Of a DNA stretch of 64,000 nucleotides, positions 18,835-28,001 are shown one piece after another. The stretch's first letter is position 1; every line of letters starts with the position of its first letter. Origin of the DNA: Ichthyophis bannanicus (Eukaryota; Chordata; Amphibia; Gymnophiona; Ichthyophiidae); the NCBI GenBank assembly GCA_033557465.1, contig CM066041.1, positions 154,479,532 through 154,543,531 of the forward strand, in the 5' to 3' direction. The position numbers and the translations under genes were made by a program. The notes under the pieces are model-generated. The model was not told the origin of the DNA and did not search any database. It was given only the letters and a program-made list of their open reading frames with translations.

Positions 18835-21321
18835 TTACAAAAATGTTTTCTTTTGCGATTTAGTTTGTGAAAACTTTTCAATAATTGTATCAAAAGTCAA
18901 CGCAGAAGTAACGTCATTTTCAATTGACATGACTGCCAGAGAATTCAGTCTTTTCTGCGTCATCGTAGAACGAAATCTATTTTTTATCAGGGAAAGCTTT
19001 GAAAAAGAACGTTCCCCTTCGCAGATAGTCACGGGAAGCGTTGAAAACAAGCGGAGGGCAGTGGAAACATTCGAAAATGTTGAATCCACTACAGGATTTT
19101 TTTTCAGCCATTTCAGTAGGTTTTGGGGTTCACGATCCAAATTCAAATCCGCGGCCATTCCAGAAAACGCCACAAATTCCTCTTCACACCCGCTTTCCAG
19201 AGCACAATTGTATTTTTGCTGCAAATGGATTACATCTTCTCTGAGAGAGCCAACATCATTCTCCTTCAGTGATTTGATGAAAGCAAAGTCTTCAGAAATC
19301 TGCTTGTAAGCATTCCGGCGTTGAGATAAACATGCAAGCAGTTTGTCAAGTATGACATATACACTCTCAACACAGAATTTTTGTGCACCTTGTAAAGTAG
19401 CATTCGGCTCACCTGCTTCTTCAACAACCTGGCATCTTTTTTGTCGATTCTGAATGAAACGAGAGGTGTAGTCTTGTTGGATGTCCTCCATGAGCTCTTT
19501 TGCTTCTTTCTCCAGGTTATCGAAGTCATCACGCATTCCAGCAACGAATGTTTTCAAAGAAGTAAACAAAGAAACGCCGACACTGATGTCAATAGACACA
19601 CTTTGCAAGGCAGTGTTGATTTTTTGAAATCGCTGTAAGATCTTGTCCCACAGAACACACATGAATGCGGTTTCCAACAGACACATTTTACCCGCTAAGG
19701 CTGCTGCTAAGCGTCGGGCATCACCCTTCTCGTCTTCATTTTCTGCGATACTATTCAGCATAGTATAGATGTTGGCATAGTTGAGATGCAGTGCTTTCAC
19801 GGACTCTGAATGGCAATGCCAACGGGTAGATGATAAAGCTTTGAAAGTCAGAATTCGTCCATTTTCGTTCGGTGTGAGTCCTGATGTCAATGAACTCCAC
19901 CGCTTTGTTGAACCAACCGAAAAGGCATACAGTTCTTGGACGAGACCAAACAAGTTAACAGCGTCCAGACAGCAATTTACACTAGCAACTCCAACCAAAT
20001 TTAATGAATGTGCTGCACAAGGTATGTAGTCAGCCATTGGGTTAATTTCCCTCAGTTTTGCTTGGAGACCGGCGTATTTCCCAGCCATGTTTGCTGCGTT
20101 GTCATAGCTTTGTCCTCGGCAGTTATCCGGAGACAATGACATTTCATTTAGTATATTCAACACATCTTGGTAAAGGCTGTCGGCTTTGTGACTTTCAATT
20201 GGAAAGAATTTTAGAAACCGTTCAGTTGTTTCACCAAACTTGTTAACGTAGCGCACAATAAAAGTTAGTTGGTCGATGTGACTAACGTCTGGAGTGGAAT
20301 CAATACATATGGAATAGTACTTCGCGTCGTGAATTTCATTTAAAATGACAGCCAACACGTCTTGTCCCATTTGCTCGATGAGTTCATCACATACAGTGGA
20401 AGACAAATAGCTAATTTTTCCACTTCCTTTATTTCCAAAACGAGATATATGGTCGGCAAGGAAGGGGTCGAATTTGGCTAAAAGTTCCAAAATTCCCAGA
20501 TAGTTTCCGTTTTGCACAGAACCAAATAATTCGGTATCTCCTCGAAATGCTAGGCCACGTTGAGCAAGGAACTTTATCACTTCAACAACACGCCGAAGAA
20601 CTGACTGCCAATATATCTTCTCTTCGTTCATCTGTTTCTGAAGCTTTTCGTCGATACACCCTTTCGCTGAAACACGTGCTAACCAGGAACTGACTGATGC
20701 TCGGTGTTCTGCACTACTTTCGTGAAGCTTGATCACTTTACCGCAGTTGCTCCAATCGTTGAATCCACAGGAGGCAAACTGCGACGTGGACCTTGAAAGC
20801 AACTTACAGAAAAAACAATAAATGTTCCCATTTGATGGCGAATAAAGCAGCCAGTCTCGGTAATACTTATCATCATTTGCTTTTCGTCCGTAAAGAAATT
20901 CCTTCGCAAAACGGCGTGTTCTATTTCCCATAGTTCTTTCTGATGACATGAAACTATCATCGTGATGTTGACATGCAGCTGGACCATTAACAATCCAATA
21001 ATCGACGTCAGAAGCAGGAAGGAATGTTTTCCAGAGACCCACATCATGAGGTGGTGGTGGTGGAGAACTAGAAATATTCTCCTCAGGTACATCGGGTTGT
21101 GGAGTAACATCAGCAGTATCGGAAGGTTGAGGAGTAGTGTCAGTAGTATCCAAAAGTTGTGGAGTAGCCACGTCATTCACATTCAAAAATTCTGATTCTG
21201 AGACAGCTTGAATTTTCGTCGATGGAAGAAGAAAGCTGGTAATCTTGGGAATTTTGGTGGTTGATTCGTTTTCTAGCATTTTCTTTTTTCGTTTAGATGC
21301 GCCACTTTCATATTTTTTCAT
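18835..21321 (-). CDS. hAT transposase (TTF-type, Tip100/ZMYM-like), 828 aa, open
   Basis: Cut-and-paste transposase acting on the CAGGGCCGG ends in the nucleus. I chose the start at 21321 (MKKYESG) because the 49 upstream open codons lie in the repeated 5-prime leader. Order: a basic KRKKK near residue 10, a Pro/Thr-rich linker to about 105, a TTF/BED-like zinc finger around residue 170 (IYCFFCK, then SCGFNDW and H...H), the first catalytic block SICIDSTPD near 337, SYDNAANM near 405 followed by CAAHSLNL, STRWHCHSE near 500, and the C-terminal hAT dimerisation segment ICEGERSFSKLSLIKNRF near 780. These carry the D, D and E expected of hAT enzymes. No stop or frameshift. Families with this layout include ZMYM-type domesticated proteins, but TIRs and target duplication show this is a transposon. 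Confidence 0.93.
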   Translation of the reverse strand: MKKYESGASKRKKKMLENESTTKIPKITSFLLPSTKIQAVSESEFLNVNDVATPQLLDTTDTTPQPSDTADVTPQPDVPEENISSSPPPPPHDVGLWKTFLPASDVDYWIVNGPAACQHHDDSFMSSERTMGNRTRRFAKEFLYGRKANDDKYYRDWLLYSPSNGNIYCFFCKLLSRSTSQFASCGFNDWSNCGKVIKLHESSAEHRASVSSWLARVSAKGCIDEKLQKQMNEEKIYWQSVLRRVVEVIKFLAQRGLAFRGDTELFGSVQNGNYLGILELLAKFDPFLADHISRFGNKGSGKISYLSSTVCDELIEQMGQDVLAVILNEIHDAKYYSICIDSTPDVSHIDQLTFIVRYVNKFGETTERFLKFFPIESHKADSLYQDVLNILNEMSLSPDNCRGQSYDNAANMAGKYAGLQAKLREINPMADYIPCAAHSLNLVGVASVNCCLDAVNLFGLVQELYAFSVGSTKRWSSLTSGLTPNENGRILTFKALSSTRWHCHSESVKALHLNYANIYTMLNSIAENEDEKGDARRLAAALAGKMCLLETAFMCVLWDKILQRFQKINTALQSVSIDISVGVSLFTSLKTFVAGMRDDFDNLEKEAKELMEDIQQDYTSRFIQNRQKRCQVVEEAGEPNATLQGAQKFCVESVYVILDKLLACLSQRRNAYKQISEDFAFIKSLKENDVGSLREDVIHLQQKYNCALESGCEEEFVAFSGMAADLNLDREPQNLLKWLKKNPVVDSTFSNVSTALRLFSTLPVTICEGERSFSKLSLIKNRFRSTMTQKRLNSLAVMSIENDVTSALTFDTIIEKFSQTKSQKKTFL

Positions 21322-21390
21322 GACTATTGTAAGGGGAGACTGAGAGCGCTTGAGTTCTACCAGGAAAAACCCCTGCGCTTGTAGCCTGTA

Positions 21391-21482
21391 GCCTAAGCAC
21401 TTAGTAAGCAGTAGCAACCAATACAGAGAAGCCAGGGGCAATTGGGAAGCCTCAAGGAAACAAACCAATAGCGGACAGGCAA
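21391..21482 (+). repeat. 92-bp direct repeat, copy 1 (hAT leader)
   Basis: GCCTAAGCACTTAGTAAGCA to AGCGGACAGGCAA; repeated at 21622-21713 with only two or three substitutions. It lies just upstream of the transposase start, so it duplicates leader or promoter-proximal sequence. Smaller repeats of CTATATGCA sit between the copies. Confidence 0.92.
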
Positions 21483-21621
21483 AAAAAAAGCTTTTGATGC
21501 ATGCAGTTAGAACCTCATGAAGATGAGTGGATGGACCAGCTTTAGGTCAGGTAACCTATATGCAGCCTGAAGCCTATATGCACTGTAACCTATATGCACT
21601 GTAACCTATATGCAGCCTGAA

Positions 21622-21713
21622 GCCTAAGCACTTAGTAAGCAGTAGCAACCAGTACAGAGAAGCCAGGGGCAATTGGGAAGCCTCAACGAAACAAACCAAT
21701 AGCGGACAGGCAA
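21622..21713 (+). repeat. 92-bp direct repeat, copy 2
   Basis: Second copy of 21391-21482, offset by 231 bases. Confidence 0.92.
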
Positions 21714-21714
21714 G

Positions 21715-22330
21715 GACTACCCCCGGTAATGCTCGCGTGGTTTGCACGTGCCTTGTCCTCGCGATGGGCGCCATTCCGCATGATGTCAGAGTGTATTGTT
21801 GTGAGCTGTCAGCTACTGAGCGCTGCTGCGACTGTGCGTGAGCCCCCGACTGTGCCCGTGCCCCCCCCGCGCTCGAAGCCGAAGACCCGAAGAACGGAAC
21901 CATCAATGAGAAGAGAATGAGATGCAAACAAGACAAGAGGAAGAAGAAGGACCGCACCTACCGCTTCCGAACCTGGTGTAGCTGAGCAGGCTGCCGGCAT
22001 CGTGGAGGCTGAGGCGGTTGGCGCTGTCACTTTGGAGCGAGGGGAAGGCTGACGCTGGCCGGAAGTGACGTCAGAAGGCTCCGGAAGTGAAGAGGAGCCG
22101 GGTAAGATGGCCGCCGCCATCAGAGGCAGCGTAGAAATGGGAGCCCCATGTTCACTGCGGCGGGAGACGGAGGCCTGGGAAGGCGCGTCTCCAGCCGAGC
22201 TTGCGACCTCGGCGTTTTCGCTACCGGGAAAAAGTTACTCTTCTCCGCCGGACTTTAAACTCTCTCTAGAGAGCGAGGGATGGGGACTCTTGTGGGCCCT
22301 TGCAAGCTGTGGGCCCTACGCCATGGCGTA
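21715..22330 (-). promoter_or_regulatory. GC/CpG-rich probable hAT promoter region
   Basis: Marked rise in G+C and CpG compared with flanking A/T-rich DNA, located between the transposase start and the upstream TIR, which is where the promoter of this minus-strand gene should lie. No clear TATA box. It is inferred from position and composition only. Confidence 0.45.
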
Positions 22331-22365
22331 CATGGCGTATAGGTAAATCCGGCCCTGTCTACCAC

Positions 22366-22928
22366 CTCTCCACATAAAATTGGGATTGATGAAGCAATTC
22401 GTAAAATCACTTCCAAGAGATGGAGAATGCTTCAAATACTTGGTCACCAAGTTTCCAGGCCTGTCAGAGGCAAAATTGAAGGAAGGTGTGTTCGTCGGAG
22501 CAGACATTAGAAGGCTTATAGTTGATCAAGAGTTTGTAAATACCATGACGGATCTTCAAAAAGAAGGGTGGATTGCATTTAAAGAAGTCATACAGAAATT
22601 TTTAGGCAATAACAAAGATCCTCACTACAAAAAGATTGTCAGATGAATGCTGAAAGCATTTCAAGCTTTAGGTTGCCTGATGAGTTTGAAAGTGCATTTC
22701 CTCCAGTCCCACCTTGACTACTTTCCTGAAAATTTGGGAGCTGTGAGTGAGGAACAAGGTGAACGATTCCACCAAGACATTAAAGAGATGGAAAGGAGAT
22801 ACCAGGGAAAATGGAGCATTACAATGATGGCAGACTACTGTTGGATGCTTCAGAGAGACATTCCAGATGCTACTCACAAGCGTAAATTCACCAAGAGGAG
22901 CCTCACAAGGAAGAAGAATCGAGTTTAG
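22366..22928 (+). pseudogene. Transposase-like gene, second part
   Basis: Continues the gene at 16433-17552 in frame after the hAT: LHIKLGLMKQFVKSLP, then KFPGLSEAKLKEGVFVGADI, FLGNNKDPHYKKIV, an in-frame TGA at 22644-22646, and MLKAFQALGCLMSLKVHFLQ, LGAVSEEQGERFHQDIKEME, RRYQGKWSITMMADYCW. The HxxGERFHxD-like block has a Glu that could complete a D-D-E set with those in the first part. It ends in a lysine/arginine-rich tail at 22928. Two stops in an otherwise well-kept reading frame indicate mild decay. Confidence 0.8.
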
Positions 22929-23114
22929 TGTGTGTAGGTGAGCTCATTTCAGTTCAAAAAAAGGATTTTCATGAAAATATTGTAATAAAACTTTAATTTT
23001 ATAAGTCTATTTCCATTTATTTTGAGGTATTGCCTTATTTAATTAACATAGTTACCTAAATTGTCAGGAAACGTGATGTCCTATGACAAAATGGAGGTCA
23101 TTTTCGGATTCAGT

Positions 23115-23186
23115 GCACCAAAAAACATAAGGATTACGTGGAATAACCAAAACAGCTCTGAAAAAAAATTTTTTTGCAGACCTGTG
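23115..23186 (-). repeat. Right TIR of the unidentified transposon
   Basis: Ends GCAGACCTGTG. The reverse complement aligns with 15851-15915. Confidence 0.75.
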
Positions 23187-23439
23187 AATCAGGCTGAAAC
23201 ACTATTACTTATGATCGCATTTTTCAAGATGCCTTTTGTAATGTGAAAAATGAACAGAGCACAGTAGTGGGTGGGGCAGTGAAAGAGGTGAAGGCAAGAA
23301 GGTCTGGAGTAGGGGCAGCAGGTAATATAGATCTAAAGGCAGTGAGGCTGGGGCTATATGTCCTGGTGGGACTTGCAGCTCAACTAGCCATCCTACCCGG
23401 ATTCTGAATGACACTCTCTGCACATGCACAAAGCTGCAT
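23187..23439. other. Unassigned spacer
   Basis: Purine-rich, nothing recognised. Confidence 0.4.
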
Positions 23440-24218
23440 GGAAAAAGATTTAAGCGTCATTGTGGATAAGATGTTAAAACCCTCGGCCCAGTGTGCAGCG
23501 GCGGCCAAGAGAGCAAACAGAAAGCTAGGTATCATAAGGAAAGGAATGGAAAATAAAACAAAAGATATTATAATACCTCTATATCGTTCCATGGTGAGAC
23601 TGCACCTTGAATATTGTGTGCAATTCTGGTTGCCGTATCTTAAAAAGGATATAGCGATATTAGAAAAGGTTCAGAGAAGAGCAACCAAAATGGTAAAGGG
23701 GATGAAAGGATACTCCTATGAAGAAAGGCTAAAAAGGTTAGGGCTCTTTAACCTGGAAGAGACGGCTGAGGGGAGATATGATAGAAGTCTATAAATTAAT
23801 GAACGGAGTGGAACGGGTAAACGTAGATCGATTGTTTACGTTATCAGAATATAGAAAGACTAGGGGACATGCAAAGAAGCTACAAGGTAAACTATTTAAG
23901 ACTAATAAAAGAAAATATATTTTTTCACTCAACGTGTAATCAAACTCTGGAATTTGTTACTGGAGGATGTAGTAAAGGCTGTTAGTGTAGCTGGGTTTAA
24001 AAAAGGTTTGGACAAGTTCCTGGAGGAAAGGTCCATAAACCATTATTAAGAAGGGACCCAGGATATCAATGCTTGACCCAGTACAAGCATTGTGGAACCT
24101 GTGTCTTTTGGGGAAACTGCTAGGTACGTATGACCTAGATTGCCCACTGTTGGAAACAGGATACTGGGCTTGATGGACCTTGGTCTGATCCAGTATGGCA
24201 TATCTTATGTTCTTATGT
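23440..24218 (+). mobile_element. CR1 LINE 3-prime fragment
   Basis: From the DLSVIVD region through ENKTKDIIIPLYRSMVRLHL, CVQFWLPYLKKDI, YSYEERLKRLGLFNL and a frameshifted C-terminus, then a complete tail ending CTTATGTTCTTATGT. It belongs to the same family as 651-5303 but is less decayed. It is truncated at its 5-prime end, as is usual for CR1. Confidence 0.92.
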
Positions 24219-25395
24219 GCAGGGAGAACAGGATGGGTGTGAGAAGTGGGCAGAGCATGGGCGAGACAGTCATCTGGATGTACAGAGCTGATTCAGGTCA
24301 CAGCCCTGTACATCTGGGGAGCACCAGGAGAATGCCCAGCTTATTCCACCTCTGAGGTGCAATAAGCGCAGGGTGCCCCTTCGATTCATCCAGGCAGCCT
24401 CCCCAGGAGCAACAACGCATGCATGGTGAGTCCCTGCCACCCAATCCAGGCTCTGGTTGCCCCATTGGGGGTCAGGCGGTAGGGTAACAGGGTCGGCACT
24501 GTGGCGGGCTGGCAGTGAGGCGTGGAAGACGTCTCCCGCAGGGCTGCAAGGGCATGCTGGGCTGTCTCCATGCCAGATCCTGCACCCGCAGGAACGTCTT
24601 GCTCCCATGGTGCAGAATCAGGTGCTAATGGACCCGCCCTGTTCAGGGTTGTCCAGACGACCCAGATGTGCCCCTTCTGGAATCATGCTCTAAGTGAATG
24701 AAGAAAGGGAAGTGATCCAACAGGAATGAATTTTCCTAGTGATACCAGTACGGATAGCAGACTGTTAAGGACAGAGTAAGAAAGTGGGGGAAGGGAGGGA
24801 GGGACAAAAGATCATGGGAAGGCTGTGCTAGAGTCATGAAATAAATAGCATATGGAAATATAGAAAAATTTTAAATTATACACTGAGACTGGAGGAGATT
24901 CAAGAGAGGGTATGAAATACTGTACATAGCATTTGACTTTTCTGTTTAGGTACAGACATTGTAAGCCAGTCCTGGATTTCTGACAACCCTATCCTCATAA
25001 ATTGGGACCAGCAGGTACTACAAATAGCATATTGCATCGGGGATGGACGCTGAAAGCCAGGACAGGCCAAAAATGTGCCTGCTGGAACTGGGTAAATTGT
25101 CAGCTATGGTACTTGCTCAGTGACTTGGCAGGACTTGTAAAAGTTCAACTGAAGAGCAGGACCATTTGAACATATCACAGAAAGGAAGCAAAAAACATTT
25201 ATACCACCATAAGGCTATTTTGATGTAATTGTGCCGGTGATTTAAATGAGCCATAAGTTTCAATGCGGTTTAACATGAGAGTAAGAGATACATACATAAG
25301 TAATGTTGTAACCGTGTTGTAGGTTCTGTTATAAAACAAAGCTTGGTTTGTGGCTTGTCGTGTTGCAAGGGCTTATGCGCATCAGTGATGCTGAG
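24219..25395. other. Region without recognisable features
   Basis: About 1.2 kb with only short chance frames. No termini, repeats or motifs that I could connect to known elements. Confidence 0.4.
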
Positions 25396-25653
25396 AGCTA
25401 AGCTAGCAGTAGCTTAATTACTGGCAGGGTCTCCCAAGACGGACAGGTCTCACCTGAGGTGCCAGACTAAGACAAACCACCCATTTGGGCAGCAGTAGTA
25501 TGGGACAGAGTTGGTGGCAGAGGATCACACTTCTGTGACAACAGCAACAGTGGCATTACCTGTGTGGAAGAAAGGCTTGGCAATCTACTTCCATATCTTG
25601 CCACAAAAAAACCAGTGGATAGTCACAAAAAACAAACTGCAATATAGTGCTGG
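25396..25653 (+). mobile_element. RTE LINE 5-prime fragment
   Basis: Matches, in opposite orientation, 54115-54420: GGCAGGGTCTCCCAA, the CACCTGAGGTGCCAGACTAA zone, AGAGGATCACACTTCTGTGA and the AAAGGCTTGGCAATCTACTT phrase. It breaks off at a junction with CR1 at 25653/25654. Confidence 0.8.
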
Positions 25654-26602
25654 ACAATTTTCTCAGTGGGGAATGGTGAATAGTGGAGTACCCCAGGGAT
25701 CTGTGCTGGGCCATTGCTTTTTAACATATTTTTACATGTCCTGGAAATGGAAATAAATGAGGTGATCAAATTTGCAGATGACACAATATTATTCAAATTT
25801 GTTAAAACGCAAGAGGATTGTGAAAAATTGAAAGAGGGCCTTGAAAAACTGGAAGGCTGGGCATCCAAATGGCAGATGAAATTTAATGTGGACAAATGCA
25901 AAGTTATGTACTTAGGGAAGAACAAACCAAACTACAGTTACAGTGATGCAAAGTTCCACATTAGGAATCACCACTCAGGAAAATGATTTGGGTGTCATTG
26001 TGGATAATACGTTGAAACTTTCTGCCCAGTGTGTAGCCACGATCAAGAAAGCAAACAGAATGCTAGGAATCAAAAGGAAAGGAATGGAGGAGTAGCTTAA
26101 TGGTTAGAGCACTGGCTTGTGAACCAAGAGACCATGGTTCATTTCCCATTAGCACTCCTTGTGGCCTTGAGCAAGTCACTTAACTCTCCATTGCCTCAGA
26201 AAATCAAAGTTATTAATGTCCCTATTTAATGTACACTACCAAGTTTAAGTTATAATGTAAACCACTTTGACTGAAATGATAAAGCGGTATAAAAAGCCTG
26301 TTAAATAAAACCAAGGATATTATAATGCCTCTGTATCGTTCTATGGTGCAACTGCACTTTAAATATTGTGTGCAATTCTGGTCACCATATAGCAGAATTG
26401 GAAAAGGTACAGAGAAGAGCACCAAAAAGGTAAATGGGATGGAAGAATATCCCTATGAGGAAAGGCCTAAAAGGTTAGGGCTTTTCAACCTGGAAAAGAG
26501 ACGGCTGAGGGGAGATGTGATACAGGTCTGTAAAATATTGAATGCAGTGTAACAGGTAAATGTAGTTTGGTTGTTTATTCCTTCAAAAAGTAGAAAGACT
26601 AG
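25654..26602 (+). mobile_element. CR1 LINE fragment with SINE insertion
   Basis: Begins mid-RT (QFSQWGMVNSGVPQGSVLG), contains IKFADDTILFKFVK with both Asp intact, KWQMKFNVDKCKVMYLGK, then after the SINE the MPLYRSMVQLHFKYCVQFWSP and YPYEERPKRLGLFNLEK segments. It stops at AGAAAGACTAG (26602), where BEL/Pao sequence begins. Internal frameshifts are present. Confidence 0.9.
26090..26304 (+). mobile_element. tRNA-derived SINE inside CR1
   Basis: GGAGTAGCTTAATGGTTAGAGCACTGG carries the A box and CATGGTTCATTTCCC a decayed B box. The body has CTTGAGCAAGTCACTTAAC, and the tail hairpin is CCACTTT...AAAGCGG (26262-26268 with 26281-26287). CR1 sequence on either side (AGGAAAGGAATGGAG / AATAAAACCAAGG) is contiguous in other copies. 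Confidence 0.92.
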
Positions 26603-27996
26603 GCTGCCTATCTCTGGATGGACCTCTGATTCAGATTCAGGATTCACTAGCTCAAAAGAGTTCTCTGAAGCTAGGGGTATGCATTTTGGTTTAACAAGGA
26701 AATCTGGCCCTGTCAATGATGTTGTCCATATCACCTTCAGTGCCAGGACAGCTCTTGTAGCATGGTCTGTTGGGTTCTGCTCAGGGGGCATATAATGCCA
26801 TTGTTCTGGTCATGTTGACTTCCGGGATGCAGTTGACTCGGAATCTCCTAGTTTGATTGTGTATGTAGCCCAACACCACCTTGCTGTCAGTGTAGAATTT
26901 AATCACATCTGGTTGGATGTCCATCTCGCTCAGTATCACCTCGGCTATCTCTACAGCCAATACTGCTCCACATAACTCCAGCAGTGGGATGATGTGTTTA
27001 GGCTGTGATGCTAACTTAACTTTGCCAATGATGAATCCCACATGAGGCGTGCCTTATGCATTTTTTTACTTTCAGGTAGGCCATGGCATCTATTGCCTTT
27101 TCAAGATGCATCTGTGAAAACACAAATCTTCCTGCAGCAGGCATCCTTAGGAGATGTAGAGATATATGTACATGGGATGTGGAGCTGTTTAAGTATTTGT
27201 AGGGAATCTTTCAATTCTCTTCTCTTTTCTTGAGGTAATGGGGCATCCCAATCACTTGTGCTTGATGAAAGTTCTCTTAGCAAGGACCTTCCTCGTATGA
27301 TGACTAGAGTCACAAACCCTAGTGGGTCATATGGGCTATTTACTGTAGCCAAAACACTTCGATAAGTATATAGTTTTTCTTGGGTTGAGACCTGGATGGT
27401 AAGTGTCACCTTTTAAGTCCAAACTTAATTCGAGACTGCGTTGTAGTGGAGGTGTATCAGTTCTCAAGTCTAAGTTTTTCAAGTCTGTAGCATGGTCTTC
27501 TAGAGAGAATGCTTTAATCACTTTGATATTAGGTTGGCCTTTGCTAGCATTGCCTGCGTCCTTTTCAGCAGGTCAGTAACTTCCTCTTCAGTGGGTAGGG
27601 ACTTCAGTCCATCATCCACATAAAAGTCTCTTTCTACAAAATGTCTGGCATCTGTGCCATGCTCCTTTTCTCCCTCTTGAGCACTCCAGAGTCTATAGGT
27701 TACAACAGCAGGTGATTGACTATTGCAAAGAACATGGACTCTCATTCTGTACTCAACAATCTCATTGTTGATGTCGTCATTGCGATACCACAGGAACCTC
27801 AGGTAATTTATGTAGTCTTTGGGGATAGCACAACAATAAAACATTTGCTGAATGTCAGCTATTATGATGACAGGTTCTTTTCTAAAGCAGATTAAACCTC
27901 CAACTGGTTGGAGGTTTTTTGGGAAGATTTTTGACGGAGAAAGGTGTGCCAGAGTGTGTCTGAATGGAAAAGCTGGTAACGGATTTAATTGATATT
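26603..27996 (-). pseudogene. BEL/Pao LTR retrotransposon pol (RT to RNase H/integrase edge)
   Basis: Reading right to left on the minus strand: FRKEPVIIIADIQQMFYCCA (RT block with catalytic Asp), YLRFLWYRND, EYRMRVHVLCNSQSPA, DFYVDDGLKSLPTEEE (YVDD box, about 27600), SPYDPLGFVTLVIIRGRSLL, LLELCGAVLAVEIAEV and KFYTDSKVVLGYIHNQTRRF (RNase H), then NPTDHATR...LTGPDFLVKP. This order and wording are those of BEL/Pao elements. Several frame breaks make it non-functional, and the downstream integrase is lost at the CR1 junction (26602). Confidence 0.9.
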
Positions 27997-28001
27997 GTGA
28001 C

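Larger units (their letters stand above)
17553..22357 (-). mobile_element. Complete autonomous-type hAT element, 4,805 bp
   Basis: Both ends read CAGGGCCGGATTTACC inward, a perfect 16-bp inverted repeat. The 8-bp TCTACCAC is duplicated at 17545-17552 and 22358-22365, and deleting the insert with one duplicate rejoins the surrounding frame (LLPP to LHIKLGLM). The element holds one transposase gene on the minus strand (18835-21321), a 1.15-kb downstream block shared with the hAT at 1911-4974, a 92-bp direct repeat and a GC-rich 5-prime region. Perfect TIRs, a perfect duplication and an open transposase suggest a young insertion. Confidence 0.96.
15851..23186 (+). mobile_element. DNA transposon of unidentified superfamily, split by a hAT
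   Basis: Left end CACAGGTCTGC (15851-15861) and right end GCAGACCTGTG (23176-23186) are inverted copies, and similarity continues inward for about 60 bases through AGCTGTTTTG, ATTTCCATG/AATCCTTATG and TTTTGGTG words. Between them lies one transposase-like gene (16433-22928) split by the hAT at 17553-22357. Without the hAT the element is about 2.5 kb. Flanks give at most AA as a shared dinucleotide, so target-duplication length is unresolved and I will not name the superfamily. Confidence 0.78.

Noticed and set aside
18835..21321. A domesticated ZMYM-type host gene
   Set aside because: Perfect TIRs, 8-bp duplication and location inside another transposon show it is a mobile element's transposase.
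22065..22346. Plus-strand frame starting MTSEGSGSEEEPGKMAAA, like a first exon at a CpG island
   Set aside because: Lies within the hAT, ends at its TIR, and the CpG richness fits the promoter of the minus-strand transposase.
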